From Cellulosilyticum lentocellum DSM 5427 (GTDB taxonomy: Bacteria; Bacillota; Clostridia; Lachnospirales; Cellulosilyticaceae): a stretch of 64,000 nt of DNA. A program made the position numbers and the translations under genes. The DNA lies in NCBI RefSeq assembly GCF_000178835.2, contig NC_015275.1, forward strand, positions 1,943,001-2,007,000. Direction: 5' to 3'. Shown one piece after another: positions 34,867 through 44,349 of this stretch. The first letter of the stretch is position 1. Each line of letters begins with the position of its first letter. The notes below the pieces were generated by a model, which worked only from the letters and a program-made list of their open reading frames with translations, searched no databases and was not told where the DNA came from.

Positions 34867-37800
34867 ATGAAAAAGCACAAGAAAAGTTTATACACTAAAT
34901 TGACAGCTATGTTGACTTCTTTAGTAATGATGTGCAGTATAGTGTCAGGTAATGCAATGACTCTCAATGCGCTTAACCTAGGAGAAAGGAGCTCTGTATT
35001 TTTCCAGTTTTATGCTCAAAATCAAGAGGGTAGTTGGGAATGGATGTCTACTGCTAGTGAAAATCTTGTACTAGGGGAAGCAATCACTTTGGATTTAAGT
35101 ACAATTGATGAGCAAGGTGAAAGTATTTTTACTTCAGCAACAGATACTGCAGCTTTTGGAGTACAATTTGGAGATGGTGCTTTAAAGGTAGGAGATAGTA
35201 GTAAGGTAGATATTTCAATTGATACAATTACAATCAAAGCAACAGGATATGAGGATTTAGTGATCGATTTAGAACCAAAAACATTTAATGAAAGTTATTT
35301 AGCGAAAGAAGTAGAATGGGGTATTACAGATAATGCAACAACAATAGCTTTAAAAGACTATTTAGGAGAAGATTTTTTAGCACATCTTCAGGCTATTACC
35401 TCTATTCAAACAACAGTCACCTTAAATAGCTATAGTTATACAGCGAAACAAACAGAGGAGATAGAAGAACCAACTGATGAAGTCATATTTTTCGAAGGCG
35501 AAGCTAGTTCTGCTGGTAGTTGGGGACAAGCTGTTTCTCTTAATGCAGGCACAGACTTTAAAGTAAGTCAGTTAGTACTAGGTACACAAATTGCTGTAAC
35601 CTATGAAGGTGAAAGAGAACCAGAGCTTATACTTGCAAGTTGGTCTGGTGGAGCAAGTTGGGCAAAGGTAGCACCAACAAAAGTTTCAAATGGGGTGGCT
35701 TATTTTAGTTATGAAGATTATTTAGCTGCTTATGCTGCAGGAACAGAAGATTATGCACAGTATAATGAAGCTTTTCCCTATTTAAATGTTATACATATTG
35801 GGGACACAGGTTCACCACTTGTTGTAAAAAAAATTGTCCTTAAAAAAGAAGGAGAAGTAACAGTACCAAGTTATGAGCAAGGTGAAGAAACGACTGTGTT
35901 TTGTCAGTTTTATGCCCAAAATCAAGGTGGTAATTGGGAGTGGATGGCACCGGCTAGTACGAATTTGAAGTTTAATGAAGGACAAGAATTGCACTTTTCT
36001 CCAATAGCTGCAGATGGTTCAAGTATATTTGCTTTGTCTAATGAAGGAGCTGTCTTTGGTTTCCAATTTGGAGACGCAGGCATTAAAGGGGGAGAAAGCA
36101 GTGTAGTTGGCGTAACAATTGATGAAATGATTATTAAAGCTGAGGGGTATAATGATGTCATTATTCATCCTGAACCAGCTAGCTACAGTGAGAAGTATTT
36201 AGCTGAAGAAGTAGCTTGGGGAATTCAGGGGAATGCTACTTTTATTGTGCTGAAAGAATATTTAGATACTGATTTTTTAAGTCATTTAAATGCTATTACA
36301 GATATGAGTGTAAAACTAACCTTAACGGATTATGCAAAGGTAGTTAAAGAAGATGATGGACCAGAATTTGACCCTAACTATACACATCCTACGGAAATGA
36401 GAAATTTAAAAGCAACTGAGTTAGTAGAAGAAATGGGTATGGGTTGGAATTTAGGAAATACATTAGAATCTCTAGGTGGAGAAACAGCTTGGGGAAATCC
36501 GAAAACTACTAAGAAAATGATTGATGCAGTAGCAAAAGCAGGCTTTAAAACCCTTAGAATTCCTATTAGTTGGGATGATAGTTTAGGGGAGAACTATACT
36601 ATTGATCCTGAATTCATGGATCGTGTAGAAACTGTTGTTAATTATGCACTTGCAAATGATATGTATGCCATTATTAATATTCATCATAGTTATGGCTGGA
36701 ATGCTGCTAATGTAGAAAATCAAGAAAAGGGTACTGAAGGATATAAGAGACTATGGGAGCAGATTGCAGAACGTTTCAAGGATTATGGAGATTATTTAAT
36801 ATTTGAGACCATGAACGAGCCACGTGATGGAGATAATTGGATAGGATATGAAGAAGCATATGAGGTCGTTAATGCTTATAATGCTGCTTGTATAGAAACG
36901 ATTAGAAAAAGTGGTGGTAACAACAAAGAAAGATTAGTGATGTTTCCAGGATATGCAGCTTCCTCAGATTCTAAATGTATTGCAGCAATAAAAATACCAG
37001 AGGGAGATGATCATTTAGCAGTTTCAGTACATGCGTATTCACCTTATAGTTTTGCTATGGATACATCAGAAACAAGTCAAACGACATGGAGTACACAAGA
37101 TAAACGTGCTCTTGAAAATATATTTAGCTTATTGGATAAAACATTTATTCAAAAGGGGATACCTGTTGTAATGGGTGAATTTGCCTCAACTAATAAAGAT
37201 AATCTAGAAGCTCGCGTGGCACATGCTAAAGACTATGTAAGTATCGCTGCTAAATATGGCGTGCCATGTATTTGGTGGGATAATGGTGCATGGAGAGCTT
37301 ATAGTAATGATGCTATGGGAATTTTTAATAGAAGAACACTCGAATGGGTATCTCCTGAGATTGTAGATGCTGCATTTGAAGGATATAATAACCCAGCAAC
37401 TGATGAAGAATTTAATCCATTAGTGATTTTTAAAGGAAAGGCAACATCTAATGGGGCGTGGGGACAAGCTTTGAATTTTAAACCTGATACAGATTTTATG
37501 CTGAGCGATTTAATAGATAATAGTCAAATCGCCGTGACTTATGAAAGCCAGAATGCTCCAGAATTAATATTACAAAGTTGGTCAGGTGGACCTAACTGGG
37601 TGAAGATTGCACCTAATGAAGTAAAAGATGGCGTTGCTTATTTTGACTATGAAGATATGATTGCAGCGTATAGTGCACAGATGCCTAATTATAACGAATA
37701 TAATGAGGATTTACCATGTCTTAATGTTATGTATGTAGGTGATACAGGTGCTGCATTAAAGGTGACAAAAGTAATGATTATTCAAAGTCCTATTAAAGGA

Positions 37801-38412
37801 GAAATAACTTTTAATGGGAAATGGCAAGATGGATCAAATGGCGAATTGATTTTAACCAATATAAGTAGTGAAACCCTCCATAATTGGATTGTAAGTTTTG
37901 AGTATGCTGGTGAAATAACGACTATATGGAATGCTACTATTGAAAGCCATGAAGGAAACCGTTATGTTATCAAAAATTTAGGATGGAATCAGGATTTAAT
38001 AGCAGGAGCAAGTGTAAAAATAGGTTTTGTAGCAGCCGGAAAAGAAAGTGCAAGTGAGCCAAGTAAATACCATGTATTAAGTACACAAAAGATAAGCGAG
38101 ATAGCTCATTATGAAATAGTATTTAATAAAACGAATAGTTGGGATAATCAAATGACAGGAGAAATTAAAATAACCAATCAATCAAGTACAAATATAGAAG
38201 ATTGGCAAGTGGTATTTGAATTTGATGGAGAGATTACTCAGCTTTGGAATGGTGAAGTTAGTAAAGGTCAAGGAATAAGTTATTGCGTGAAAAATAAAGG
38301 ATATAATGCAAGTATTGCACCAGGGGAAACGATTAGCCTTGGCTTTACTGCAACAGTAGCTGATATGTCAGTAGGACCTCATTCCTTTGAGATGATACAA
38401 CTTAGTTATTAG
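34867..38412 (+). CDS. Secreted modular GH5 cellulase with two CBM2-like domains
   Basis: A 1181-residue secreted enzyme. A signal peptide occupies about 1-35. The order is: module A1 (about 40-195), module B1 (206-330), A2 (341-495), GH5 catalytic domain (505-838), B2 (851-976), and two CBM2-like domains (977-1075 and 1080-1181). GH5 residues seen: WNLGNTLE, RIPISWDD, INIHHSYGW, acid/base Glu651 in MNEPR, nucleophile Glu771 in MGEFAS, and IWWDNG. This points to a beta-1,4-endoglucanase (cellulose or xyloglucan). A and B modules are internal duplicates with conserved Trp (SWEWM/NWEWM and SWSGG); B resembles carbohydrate-binding beta-sandwiches but I cannot assign a family. ATG 34867 has AGGAGGAATTTT upstream. 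It is alone, without dockerin or SLH motif. Confidence 0.92.
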   Translation: MKKHKKSLYTKLTAMLTSLVMMCSIVSGNAMTLNALNLGERSSVFFQFYAQNQEGSWEWMSTASENLVLGEAITLDLSTIDEQGESIFTSATDTAAFGVQFGDGALKVGDSSKVDISIDTITIKATGYEDLVIDLEPKTFNESYLAKEVEWGITDNATTIALKDYLGEDFLAHLQAITSIQTTVTLNSYSYTAKQTEEIEEPTDEVIFFEGEASSAGSWGQAVSLNAGTDFKVSQLVLGTQIAVTYEGEREPELILASWSGGASWAKVAPTKVSNGVAYFSYEDYLAAYAAGTEDYAQYNEAFPYLNVIHIGDTGSPLVVKKIVLKKEGEVTVPSYEQGEETTVFCQFYAQNQGGNWEWMAPASTNLKFNEGQELHFSPIAADGSSIFALSNEGAVFGFQFGDAGIKGGESSVVGVTIDEMIIKAEGYNDVIIHPEPASYSEKYLAEEVAWGIQGNATFIVLKEYLDTDFLSHLNAITDMSVKLTLTDYAKVVKEDDGPEFDPNYTHPTEMRNLKATELVEEMGMGWNLGNTLESLGGETAWGNPKTTKKMIDAVAKAGFKTLRIPISWDDSLGENYTIDPEFMDRVETVVNYALANDMYAIINIHHSYGWNAANVENQEKGTEGYKRLWEQIAERFKDYGDYLIFETMNEPRDGDNWIGYEEAYEVVNAYNAACIETIRKSGGNNKERLVMFPGYAASSDSKCIAAIKIPEGDDHLAVSVHAYSPYSFAMDTSETSQTTWSTQDKRALENIFSLLDKTFIQKGIPVVMGEFASTNKDNLEARVAHAKDYVSIAAKYGVPCIWWDNGAWRAYSNDAMGIFNRRTLEWVSPEIVDAAFEGYNNPATDEEFNPLVIFKGKATSNGAWGQALNFKPDTDFMLSDLIDNSQIAVTYESQNAPELILQSWSGGPNWVKIAPNEVKDGVAYFDYEDMIAAYSAQMPNYNEYNEDLPCLNVMYVGDTGAALKVTKVMIIQSPIKGEITFNGKWQDGSNGELILTNISSETLHNWIVSFEYAGEITTIWNATIESHEGNRYVIKNLGWNQDLIAGASVKIGFVAAGKESASEPSKYHVLSTQKISEIAHYEIVFNKTNSWDNQMTGEIKITNQSSTNIEDWQVVFEFDGEITQLWNGEVSKGQGISYCVKNKGYNASIAPGETISLGFTATVADMSVGPHSFEMIQLSY

Positions 38413-38426
38413 TCTAAGGTACTATA

Positions 38427-38468
38427 AAAAGGTCATGTGCTTATTATCTAGGCACATGACTTTTTTAT
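38427..38468 (+). terminator. Terminator of the cellulase gene
   Basis: GTCATGTGC (38432-38440) pairs with GCACATGAC (38452-38460), flanked by A5 and T6, so it can work on both strands between the convergent cellulase and citrate synthase genes. Confidence 0.85.
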
Positions 38469-38585
38469 ACTTTTAGGGATAATAATGAGTAGGGGAATAG
38501 AAAGAAGGTATAAGCTGAGAAAGATTAGATTCAAAACATGAGCTATTAATGTTATAGCAGTAGAATATTTAGGTCATTGTATAAC

Positions 38586-38636
38586 AAAAGGGAATACTGC
38601 CAACTGGTTAAATACGAGTTAGTAGTATTCCCTTTT
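38586..38636 (-). terminator. Terminator of citrate synthase (minus strand)
   Basis: AAAAGGGAATACT (38586-38598) pairs perfectly with AGTATTCCCTTTT (38624-38636) around a 25-base loop, just past the minus-strand gltA stop. Confidence 0.75.
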
Positions 38637-38648
38637 AGATAGAGATGA

Positions 38649-40031
38649 CTATTTAGCAGCTTCTTCTATATCGGAACGTTCATGGAGAGGAATATATTCC
38701 GTATGCTTTGCAACACTTTTATAAGCAGGACGGATAATTTTACCTCTATTAACAAGTTCTTCGATACGGTGAGCACTCCAGCCAGAAATACGTGCAATGG
38801 CAAAGATAGGTGTGTAAAGCTCAAGAGGCAAGCCTAACATATTATAAACGAATCCGGAATAGAAATCTACGTTAGCACTGACACCCTTATACATTTTGCG
38901 TTCACGCGCAATAACTTGAGGGGCTAAGGCTTCAATTTTAGTATAGAAGTGGTATTCATCATCTAATCCTTTTTCATGTGCTAGTTTTTCTGCATATTCT
39001 TTTAGAATAATAGCACGTGGATCCGAAATAGAATAAACAGCATGACCAATGCCGTAAATAAGACCTGCTTTATCAAAGGCCTGTTTATTAAGTAATTTAC
39101 CAAGATAATCTTCAATAGCAGCGTCATCTGTCCAGTCTTTAATTTGCGCCTTCATGTCCTCGAACATATGTACAACCTTGATATTAGCGCCACCATGTTT
39201 TGGTCCTTTAAGAGAGCCAAGGGCAGCAGCCATAACAGAATAGGTGTCTGTTCCAGAAGAAGTTACTAAGTGAGTGGTAAAGGATGAGTTGTTACCACCA
39301 CCATGTTCAGCATGTAAAATGAGGGCTAGGTCTAAAAGAGTAGCTTCAAGATGAGTGTATTTACAATCTGGTCTAAGCATATGAAGAATATTTTCTGCAG
39401 TGCTTAGTTCTGGTTTAGGTGAATGAACGTAAAGGCTTTGACCAAGATGAGAATGGGCATATGCTTGGTAGCCATAGACAGCAAGCGTTGGAAAACGTGA
39501 AATTAAAGATAAGCATTGTCTAAGAACATTATAAGTTGAGGTATTGTCAGCTTCATCATCGTAGCTATATAGAGCTAGAACACTACGTGCTAAAGAATTC
39601 ATAATATCCTTAGTAGGAGCCTTTAGAATCATATCATTAAAGAAGTTATCAGGTAGATCACGATAACTACCTAAGAGACTTTCGAAACTTTTAAGTTCTT
39701 CTTCGTTAGGAAGATGACCAAAAAGTAAAAGATAGGTGGTTTCTTCAAAACCAAATCGTTTATCTTTTAGATATCCCTTAGTAATTTGTTCTACATTAAT
39801 ACCGCGATAGCGTAATTGACCTGGAACAGGAATCATCTCATTATCATCTACGATATAGGAATGTACTTCACCAATTTCAGTAAGTCCTACAAGTACACCA
39901 CGTCCATCTAAATCGCGGAGACCTCTTTTGACGGAGTATTTACTAAATAATTCAGGATCAATTATACTACTCATTTCACACATTTCAGTTAAAGCTATTA
40001 ATTGTTCTCTAAGTTCCTTATTTTCTTGCAT
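38649..40031 (-). CDS. gltA: Citrate synthase
   Basis: A 460-residue citrate synthase condensing acetyl-CoA and oxaloacetate. Motifs visible are PVPGQLRYRGINVEQI, LHAEHGGGNNSSFTTH with the first catalytic His, ALGSLKGPKHGGAN, GIGHAVYSISDPRA with the second His, and FYSGFVYNMLGLP, with the catalytic Asp. The ATG at 40031 follows AAAGG by eight bases; ATG 40037 and 40064 are alternatives. No other TCA-cycle genes adjoin it, as is common in Clostridia where it supports glutamate synthesis. An inverted repeat overlaps the likely promoter. Confidence 0.93.
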   Translation of the reverse strand: MQENKELREQLIALTEMCEMSSIIDPELFSKYSVKRGLRDLDGRGVLVGLTEIGEVHSYIVDDNEMIPVPGQLRYRGINVEQITKGYLKDKRFGFEETTYLLLFGHLPNEEELKSFESLLGSYRDLPDNFFNDMILKAPTKDIMNSLARSVLALYSYDDEADNTSTYNVLRQCLSLISRFPTLAVYGYQAYAHSHLGQSLYVHSPKPELSTAENILHMLRPDCKYTHLEATLLDLALILHAEHGGGNNSSFTTHLVTSSGTDTYSVMAAALGSLKGPKHGGANIKVVHMFEDMKAQIKDWTDDAAIEDYLGKLLNKQAFDKAGLIYGIGHAVYSISDPRAIILKEYAEKLAHEKGLDDEYHFYTKIEALAPQVIARERKMYKGVSANVDFYSGFVYNMLGLPLELYTPIFAIARISGWSAHRIEELVNRGKIIRPAYKSVAKHTEYIPLHERSDIEEAAK

Positions 40032-40079
40032 TCGCATCACCTTTCCTTTATCTACATATTTCAATATATTAAACTAATA

Positions 40080-40113
40080 TGATTAATTTACCATATAAAC
40101 TGCAATTAATCAA
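40080..40113 (-). promoter_or_regulatory. Inverted repeat overlapping the probable gltA promoter
   Basis: TGATTAATT (40080-40088) and AATTAATCA (40104-40112) form a 9-bp inverted repeat. On the minus strand TTGATT, 17 bases, then TAAATT make a weak promoter whose two hexamers lie in the two arms. This could be an operator. Confidence 0.4.
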
Positions 40114-40203
40114 TAATTCAGCAAAATATACAAAATAATGGTTAATGGTATAAAATTAGATAATTAATAAATCTTAAACCTTTGAAATGTCGATAAAATG
40201 AAG

Positions 40204-40247
40204 AAAAGGACTTTTTAACTCTAGATAGTGAGTCAAGAAGTCCTTTT
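40204..40247 (-). terminator. Terminator of rqcH (minus strand)
   Basis: AAAAGGACTT (40204-40213) pairs with AAGTCCTTTT (40238-40247), with an inner ACTC/GAGT pairing; T run on the minus strand. Just past the rqcH stop. Confidence 0.75.
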
Positions 40248-40262
40248 ATAAAGCTAACTATT

Positions 40263-42023
40263 TTAAGGTAAAAGTTTTTTGATAAAAGCCTCTGTAGGAG
40301 TAACGTATAGCGTTTTAAATTGTGTATAAATGACCATTCCAGGCTTTGCATTAGGTACCTTTTTTACATTTTTACGGAATGTATAGTCAATAGGGACATG
40401 ACTAGACATTTTACCGCTGCTATAGTAAGCAGCTAAAGTAGCAGCTTCTAAGATGACTTCATCATCTATCGGACTACTTTCTAAGTACTTCACGATAACA
40501 TGGGAGCCTGGGCCATCCTTAATATGAAGCCATAGATCATTTGTTTTCGCAAATTTCATTGTGAGCTCATCATTTTGATAGTTGTTTTTTCCTACGTAAA
40601 TATCATGACCTTTAGAAGATTTAAAATGTAGGTAAGGTAAGCTTTTCTTTGAACGATTTTCTTTCTTAGTATTTTTTTTCTTTTTTAAATAGCCCATCTG
40701 TACTAGCTCTGTTCTAAGTTCTGCAATATCTTCTTTGGTCTCTAGTAAATCTAGAGAAAGCAGAACAGAAGCTAAATACTGAAGATCCTCTTCGATACTA
40801 ATAAGTTGCTCTGTAGCAGCTATTTCTGTACGTTTAGCTTTATTATAGAGTTTAAAATAAGCTTGAGCATTTTGAATAGCTGTTTTATTTATTTCAAGAG
40901 GAATAGTAATCTCTTCGTAAGGTTCAGTATAATAATTTAAAGTAGTAAAGCTATCGGCTTCTGCTGGAATTTGATGCGCATAAGCTGTTAGGAGTTCACC
41001 ATAAATTTTATAAAGCTCTTTATGCGTACATTCTTCTAAAGCTTTTTCTTGAATAGCCTTTTTTCGAACGCTACGGTCTATAAAAGTATGAATAAGCTTT
41101 TTGATATCGGCTGTTTTTTGAGCTACATTAAATCGTGTACTTTTTTCAAAGAAGTAGTATTCTAATAGTTCACTCATGCTAGGATAAGCTTTAGCTTCTA
41201 GCTCCTTATAAAGGGACACCGGTAAACAATAGAAATCTTCAGGTATTTCTGAAGTGTTTTGATATAGGGTAGGTCTAAAATGTCCTGAGTCAATGGGTTC
41301 CAAAATATTGACGAAGCTTGTAAAAAGCTTTGTGTAATGCTCATGTGAAGTTGTATGTGTAGAAGCTTCATCATCTACGCCAGCTGTATGACAGATTTCA
41401 TGGCAAATCATAGGACTAAGCCCATTAAAGTTCATATAAAGACTTTTAAATAAGGGCAAATCACTGGTTTTAAGTTTTTCTATAAAGTTTGCTTCTGAAA
41501 TATGAAGTGGGTTAAGTTTATCTTGACTTGGAGGTCTTTGATAAACACGATTAGGAAGGATTTCTCTAACACTACTTTTGTCATTTGATATATGTTTAAT
41601 ACTATCCAAAATGAGATGATCTTCCTTAGTCAAGATGATATTACTGTGTCTCCCCATAATTTCAATAATAAGTTTTTTGGTTTCCTTATCTCCAAGCTCA
41701 TTAGTAGCCTCAATATGAAATTCTACAATACGTTCTAAATCAGGTTGAACAATATCGAGTAATCTCCCACCACCTAGATGTTTACGTAGGAGCATACAAA
41801 ACATAGGGGGATCTTGGGAAGGATTTTTTGCAAGGGTAGAAAGATGTACGCGAGGATAGTTGCTATTTGCTGTTAAAAGTAATTTATAAACATTTCCATT
41901 ATTTCTAATAGTAAAAAGGATATCTTCTTTTTCAATTTGATATATTTTATCAATGCGTCCACCAATAAGTACATCTTTTAATTCATGTACAATATTAGCT
42001 AAAACGAGACCATCTAATGCCAT
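40263..42023 (-). CDS. rqcH: NFACT-family ribosome quality control protein RqcH (FbpA-like)
   Basis: A 586-residue NFACT protein. The N-terminal NFACT-N domain begins ALDGLVLANIVHEL and contains PPMFCMLLRKHLGGGRL and EIMGRHSNIIL; a coiled-coil M region follows (about 300-430); the C-terminal NFACT-R domain has HDIYVGKNNYQND, NDLWLHIKDGPGSHVIV and YYSSGKM. RqcH binds obstructed 50S-peptidyl-tRNA complexes and directs C-terminal alanine tailing; older names are fibronectin-binding protein A. It is divergent from yicC. RBS AAAGGAGGCAAC. Confidence 0.93.
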   Translation of the reverse strand: MALDGLVLANIVHELKDVLIGGRIDKIYQIEKEDILFTIRNNGNVYKLLLTANSNYPRVHLSTLAKNPSQDPPMFCMLLRKHLGGGRLLDIVQPDLERIVEFHIEATNELGDKETKKLIIEIMGRHSNIILTKEDHLILDSIKHISNDKSSVREILPNRVYQRPPSQDKLNPLHISEANFIEKLKTSDLPLFKSLYMNFNGLSPMICHEICHTAGVDDEASTHTTSHEHYTKLFTSFVNILEPIDSGHFRPTLYQNTSEIPEDFYCLPVSLYKELEAKAYPSMSELLEYYFFEKSTRFNVAQKTADIKKLIHTFIDRSVRKKAIQEKALEECTHKELYKIYGELLTAYAHQIPAEADSFTTLNYYTEPYEEITIPLEINKTAIQNAQAYFKLYNKAKRTEIAATEQLISIEEDLQYLASVLLSLDLLETKEDIAELRTELVQMGYLKKKKNTKKENRSKKSLPYLHFKSSKGHDIYVGKNNYQNDELTMKFAKTNDLWLHIKDGPGSHVIVKYLESSPIDDEVILEAATLAAYYSSGKMSSHVPIDYTFRKNVKKVPNAKPGMVIYTQFKTLYVTPTEAFIKKLLP

Positions 42024-42069
42024 ATTTGTTGCCTCCTTTAATTATAGGAGAAAGTATATCATAATTTTT

Positions 42070-42098
42070 TTGAAAATAAAAGGAAGGTGTGTTATAAT
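42070..42098 (+). promoter_or_regulatory. Sigma-A promoter of the yicC-remA-gmk-rpoZ operon
   Basis: TTGAAA (42070-42075) and TATAAT (42093-42098), 17-base spacer, in the divergent gap between rqcH and yicC. Confidence 0.8.
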
Positions 42099-42148
42099 AA
42101 AAAGCAAATGTCTAAGAAACAATGCTGAAAAAGAAAGTAGGAAAATGC

Positions 42149-43030
42149 ATGATTTATAGTATGACAGGCTATGGCAGATGTGAAGTAGAAGAAAACGCAA
42201 GAAAAGTAAGTGTTGAAATTTCCGCTGTGAACCATCGTTATTTAGACCTTAATATTCGTATGCCTCGTATGCTCATGCATCTAGAGGAAAATGTACGTAA
42301 TGTCATTAAAAATGAAGTAGCTAGAGGTAAGATAGAAGTTAGTATTATGTGTCATTCTTCAGCTAAGGAGGATCTTGAAGTAACAGTAAATGAAGCTTTG
42401 GGACAAGCTTACCTCGGGGGAATACGTCAATTAGGTGCAACTTTTCATCTAGAAGATGACTTAAAACTTTCTGATTTACTGGGAGTAAATGATCTTATAA
42501 CCATTCAAAAACAAGCAGGTAATTTAGAAGCAGTAAGTGAAACGATAGAGAAAGCACTTAAAGGCGCGCTTCAAACATTTCTTGAAATGAGAGGTAAGGA
42601 AGGGACTGTACTTCAGCAAGATATTTTATGTAAAAATGAAGGTTTAAAAGTACTTTTAGCTGAAATCAATCAGCGTAGCCCTTTGGTAGTTGAGTGTTAT
42701 CGTCAACGTTTACAAAGCAGGTTAGAACAGCTTTTAGGTGATGGCATGAACATAGATGAAAGTCGTTTGGCAATGGAAGTAGCTGTTTTTGCGGATAAAT
42801 GTGCTATTGACGAAGAAGTAACACGATTGGGTAGTCACTTCGGTCAATTAGAAAGTATTTTAAAAGAAGGCGGCATTGTAGGACGTAAGCTTGATTTCCT
42901 TATGCAGGAAATGAATAGGGAAGCTAATACTATTGGCTCAAAAGCTAATGATTATGAGATTACAAAGGTAGTAGTAGCGCTTAAAACTGAAATCGAGAAA
43001 ATGAGAGAACAAGTTCAGAATTTAGAGTAG
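42149..43030 (+). CDS. yicC: YicC family endoribonuclease-like protein
   Basis: A 293-residue protein. The N-terminus [12 protein letters not shown] is the YicC_N signature and the C-terminus [20 protein letters not shown] is the DUF1732 signature, with the conserved acidic and Arg residues. YicC proteins (YloC in Bacillus) are endoribonucleases linked to sRNA or mRNA decay. The ATG at 42149 is chosen from the family start; a reading from 42122 would add nine residues. The gene opens the standard yicC-remA-gmk-rpoZ-priA cluster. Confidence 0.92.
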   Translation: MIYSMTGYGRCEVEENARKVSVEISAVNHRYLDLNIRMPRMLMHLEENVRNVIKNEVARGKIEVSIMCHSSAKEDLEVTVNEALGQAYLGGIRQLGATFHLEDDLKLSDLLGVNDLITIQKQAGNLEAVSETIEKALKGALQTFLEMRGKEGTVLQQDILCKNEGLKVLLAEINQRSPLVVECYRQRLQSRLEQLLGDGMNIDESRLAMEVAVFADKCAIDEEVTRLGSHFGQLESILKEGGIVGRKLDFLMQEMNREANTIGSKANDYEITKVVVALKTEIEKMREQVQNLE

Positions 43031-43038
43031 GTGACAAG

Positions 43039-43284
43039 ATGAGTCAATTTATTAATATCGGTTATGGAAACATTGTAGCAGTTGAGCGTATTGTAGCGAT
43101 TGTTACAGCTGAGTCAGCACCTATTAAAAGATTAATTACAAAAGCAAGAGAAGAGTCACAGCTTATAGATGCGACCCAAGGGCGCAAAACAAGAGGAGTG
43201 ATTATTACAGATAATCATCAGGTCATCTTGTCGGCTCTTCAACCAGAGACCATGGCAAGTAGATTGGGAAGTCCTAAAGAATAA
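43039..43284 (+). CDS. remA: RemA family regulator (DUF370)
   Basis: An 81-residue DNA-binding protein of the RemA/YlzA family. It has the [19 protein letters not shown] and [29 protein letters not shown] signatures over its whole length. In Bacillus subtilis it activates matrix and osmoprotection genes. Position before gmk is conserved. RBS AGGTGACAAG overlaps the yicC stop region. Confidence 0.93.
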   Translation: MSQFINIGYGNIVAVERIVAIVTAESAPIKRLITKAREESQLIDATQGRKTRGVIITDNHQVILSALQPETMASRLGSPKE

Positions 43285-43302
43285 AGAAAAAGGAGTACGG
43301 CA

Positions 43303-43905
43303 ATGAAAGAAGGATTAAAAATCGTTTTATCAGGACCATCAGGGTCAGGAAAAGGGACAATTGTAAAGGAACTGATTAAAAATGAGCAATTTTTACTTTC
43401 TATTTCCGTTACAACACGTCAGCCTAGACAAGGGGAAGAAGAAGGTGTACACTATTTCTTTAAGACAAAAGAAGCGTTTGAAAAAATGATTGCACAAGAT
43501 GAGCTTTTAGAATATGCTTGTTTTTGTGATAACTATTATGGTACACCTAAAGCTTTTATTGAGGAAAGTGTAAAAAAAGGAAAAGATGTTATACTAGAAA
43601 TAGAAGTACAGGGAGCACAGCAAATTAAGGAAATTTACCCTGATGCTATTTTTATCTTTGTTATTCCACCTTCATTAGCAGAACTTGAAAGTCGTTTAGT
43701 TGGAAGAGGAACAGAGGAAAGAAATATAATTGATCAAAGATTAAAACGTGCCAAAGAAGAACTTGCGCTTTATACAACGTATGATTATATTGTAGTAAAT
43801 GACCGTTTGGTTGAGGCTATAGAAGACATTAATCGTATTGTAGGTGCGGAAAAGTTAAGAAGCTGTCATTACGCAGCAGAAATAGAAGAAATTATTCATA
43901 ACTAG
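43303..43905 (+). CDS. gmk: Guanylate kinase
   Basis: A 200-residue kinase converting GMP to GDP. Walker A is LSGPSGSGKGTIVKEL (about 8-23); the GMP-binding region has SVTTRQPRQGEEEGVHY (about 34-50) and the lid RGTEERNIIDQRL follows. RBS AAGGAGTACGGCA. Eleven bases before rpoZ. Confidence 0.96.
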   Translation: MKEGLKIVLSGPSGSGKGTIVKELIKNEQFLLSISVTTRQPRQGEEEGVHYFFKTKEAFEKMIAQDELLEYACFCDNYYGTPKAFIEESVKKGKDVILEIEVQGAQQIKEIYPDAIFIFVIPPSLAELESRLVGRGTEERNIIDQRLKRAKEELALYTTYDYIVVNDRLVEAIEDINRIVGAEKLRSCHYAAEIEEIIHN

Positions 43906-43916
43906 GAGGATTTAAA

Positions 43917-44255
43917 ATGTTACAACCATCTTATACCCAAATCATGCAAAAGCTTAATAAAGAAGGTACTTCAAAGCTTACAAGTCGTTATTCTATTGTT
44001 ATTGCTGCTTCAAAAAGAGCTAGAAATATTATTGATGTGATTAATGAGCAAGCAGCAGCTACTAAAGAAGCAGACAAAACAGGTGAAAGAATCATTGACC
44101 CAGAAAAGATTAAAGAAGCTGCTAGACTTAATGAAATGTTAAAATCTAAGAAACCTATTTCTATTGCAGTTGATGAAATTTATGAAGGCAAAATGCGTAT
44201 GAGAGAATTTCATCCACCAGTAGAAGAGGCAGAAGAGGTAGAAGAAAGTAACTAA
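43917..44255 (+). CDS. rpoZ: RNA polymerase omega subunit
   Basis: A 112-residue omega subunit. It has the N-terminal LQPSYTQIMQKLN, the SRYSIVIAASKRARNIID helix and a later KKPISIAVDEIYEGKM motif; the C-terminus is acidic. Omega binds beta-prime and helps assembly of RNA polymerase. A striking palindrome follows directly behind its stop. Confidence 0.94.
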   Translation: MLQPSYTQIMQKLNKEGTSKLTSRYSIVIAASKRARNIIDVINEQAAATKEADKTGERIIDPEKIKEAARLNEMLKSKKPISIAVDEIYEGKMRMREFHPPVEEAEEVEESN

Positions 44256-44263
44256 GGAAAAAG

Positions 44264-44305
44264 ACTTAAGAAGTCTGTCAACAATTGTTGGCAGACTTCT
44301 TAAGT
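44264..44305 (+). repeat. 42-nt near-perfect palindrome behind rpoZ
   Basis: ACTTAAGAAGTCTG (44264-44277) pairs with CAGACTTCTTAAGT (44292-44305), and the inside CAACAATTGTTG (44279-44290) is itself palindromic; only the T44278/G44291 pair is not Watson-Crick. No T run follows on the plus strand; the minus strand has CTTTTTCC. It may act as terminator or processing hairpin between rpoZ and priA. Confidence 0.8.
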
Positions 44306-44349
44306 ATAGATGAAAGAACAACTATTGATAGAGGAAGAAGTGAAAGAAG

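Noticed and set aside
38467-38585. Possible integrase C-terminal remnant (VEYLGHCITK) behind the cellulase
   Set aside because: Only about ten residues resemble a recombinase box and stop codons surround them; could be chance.
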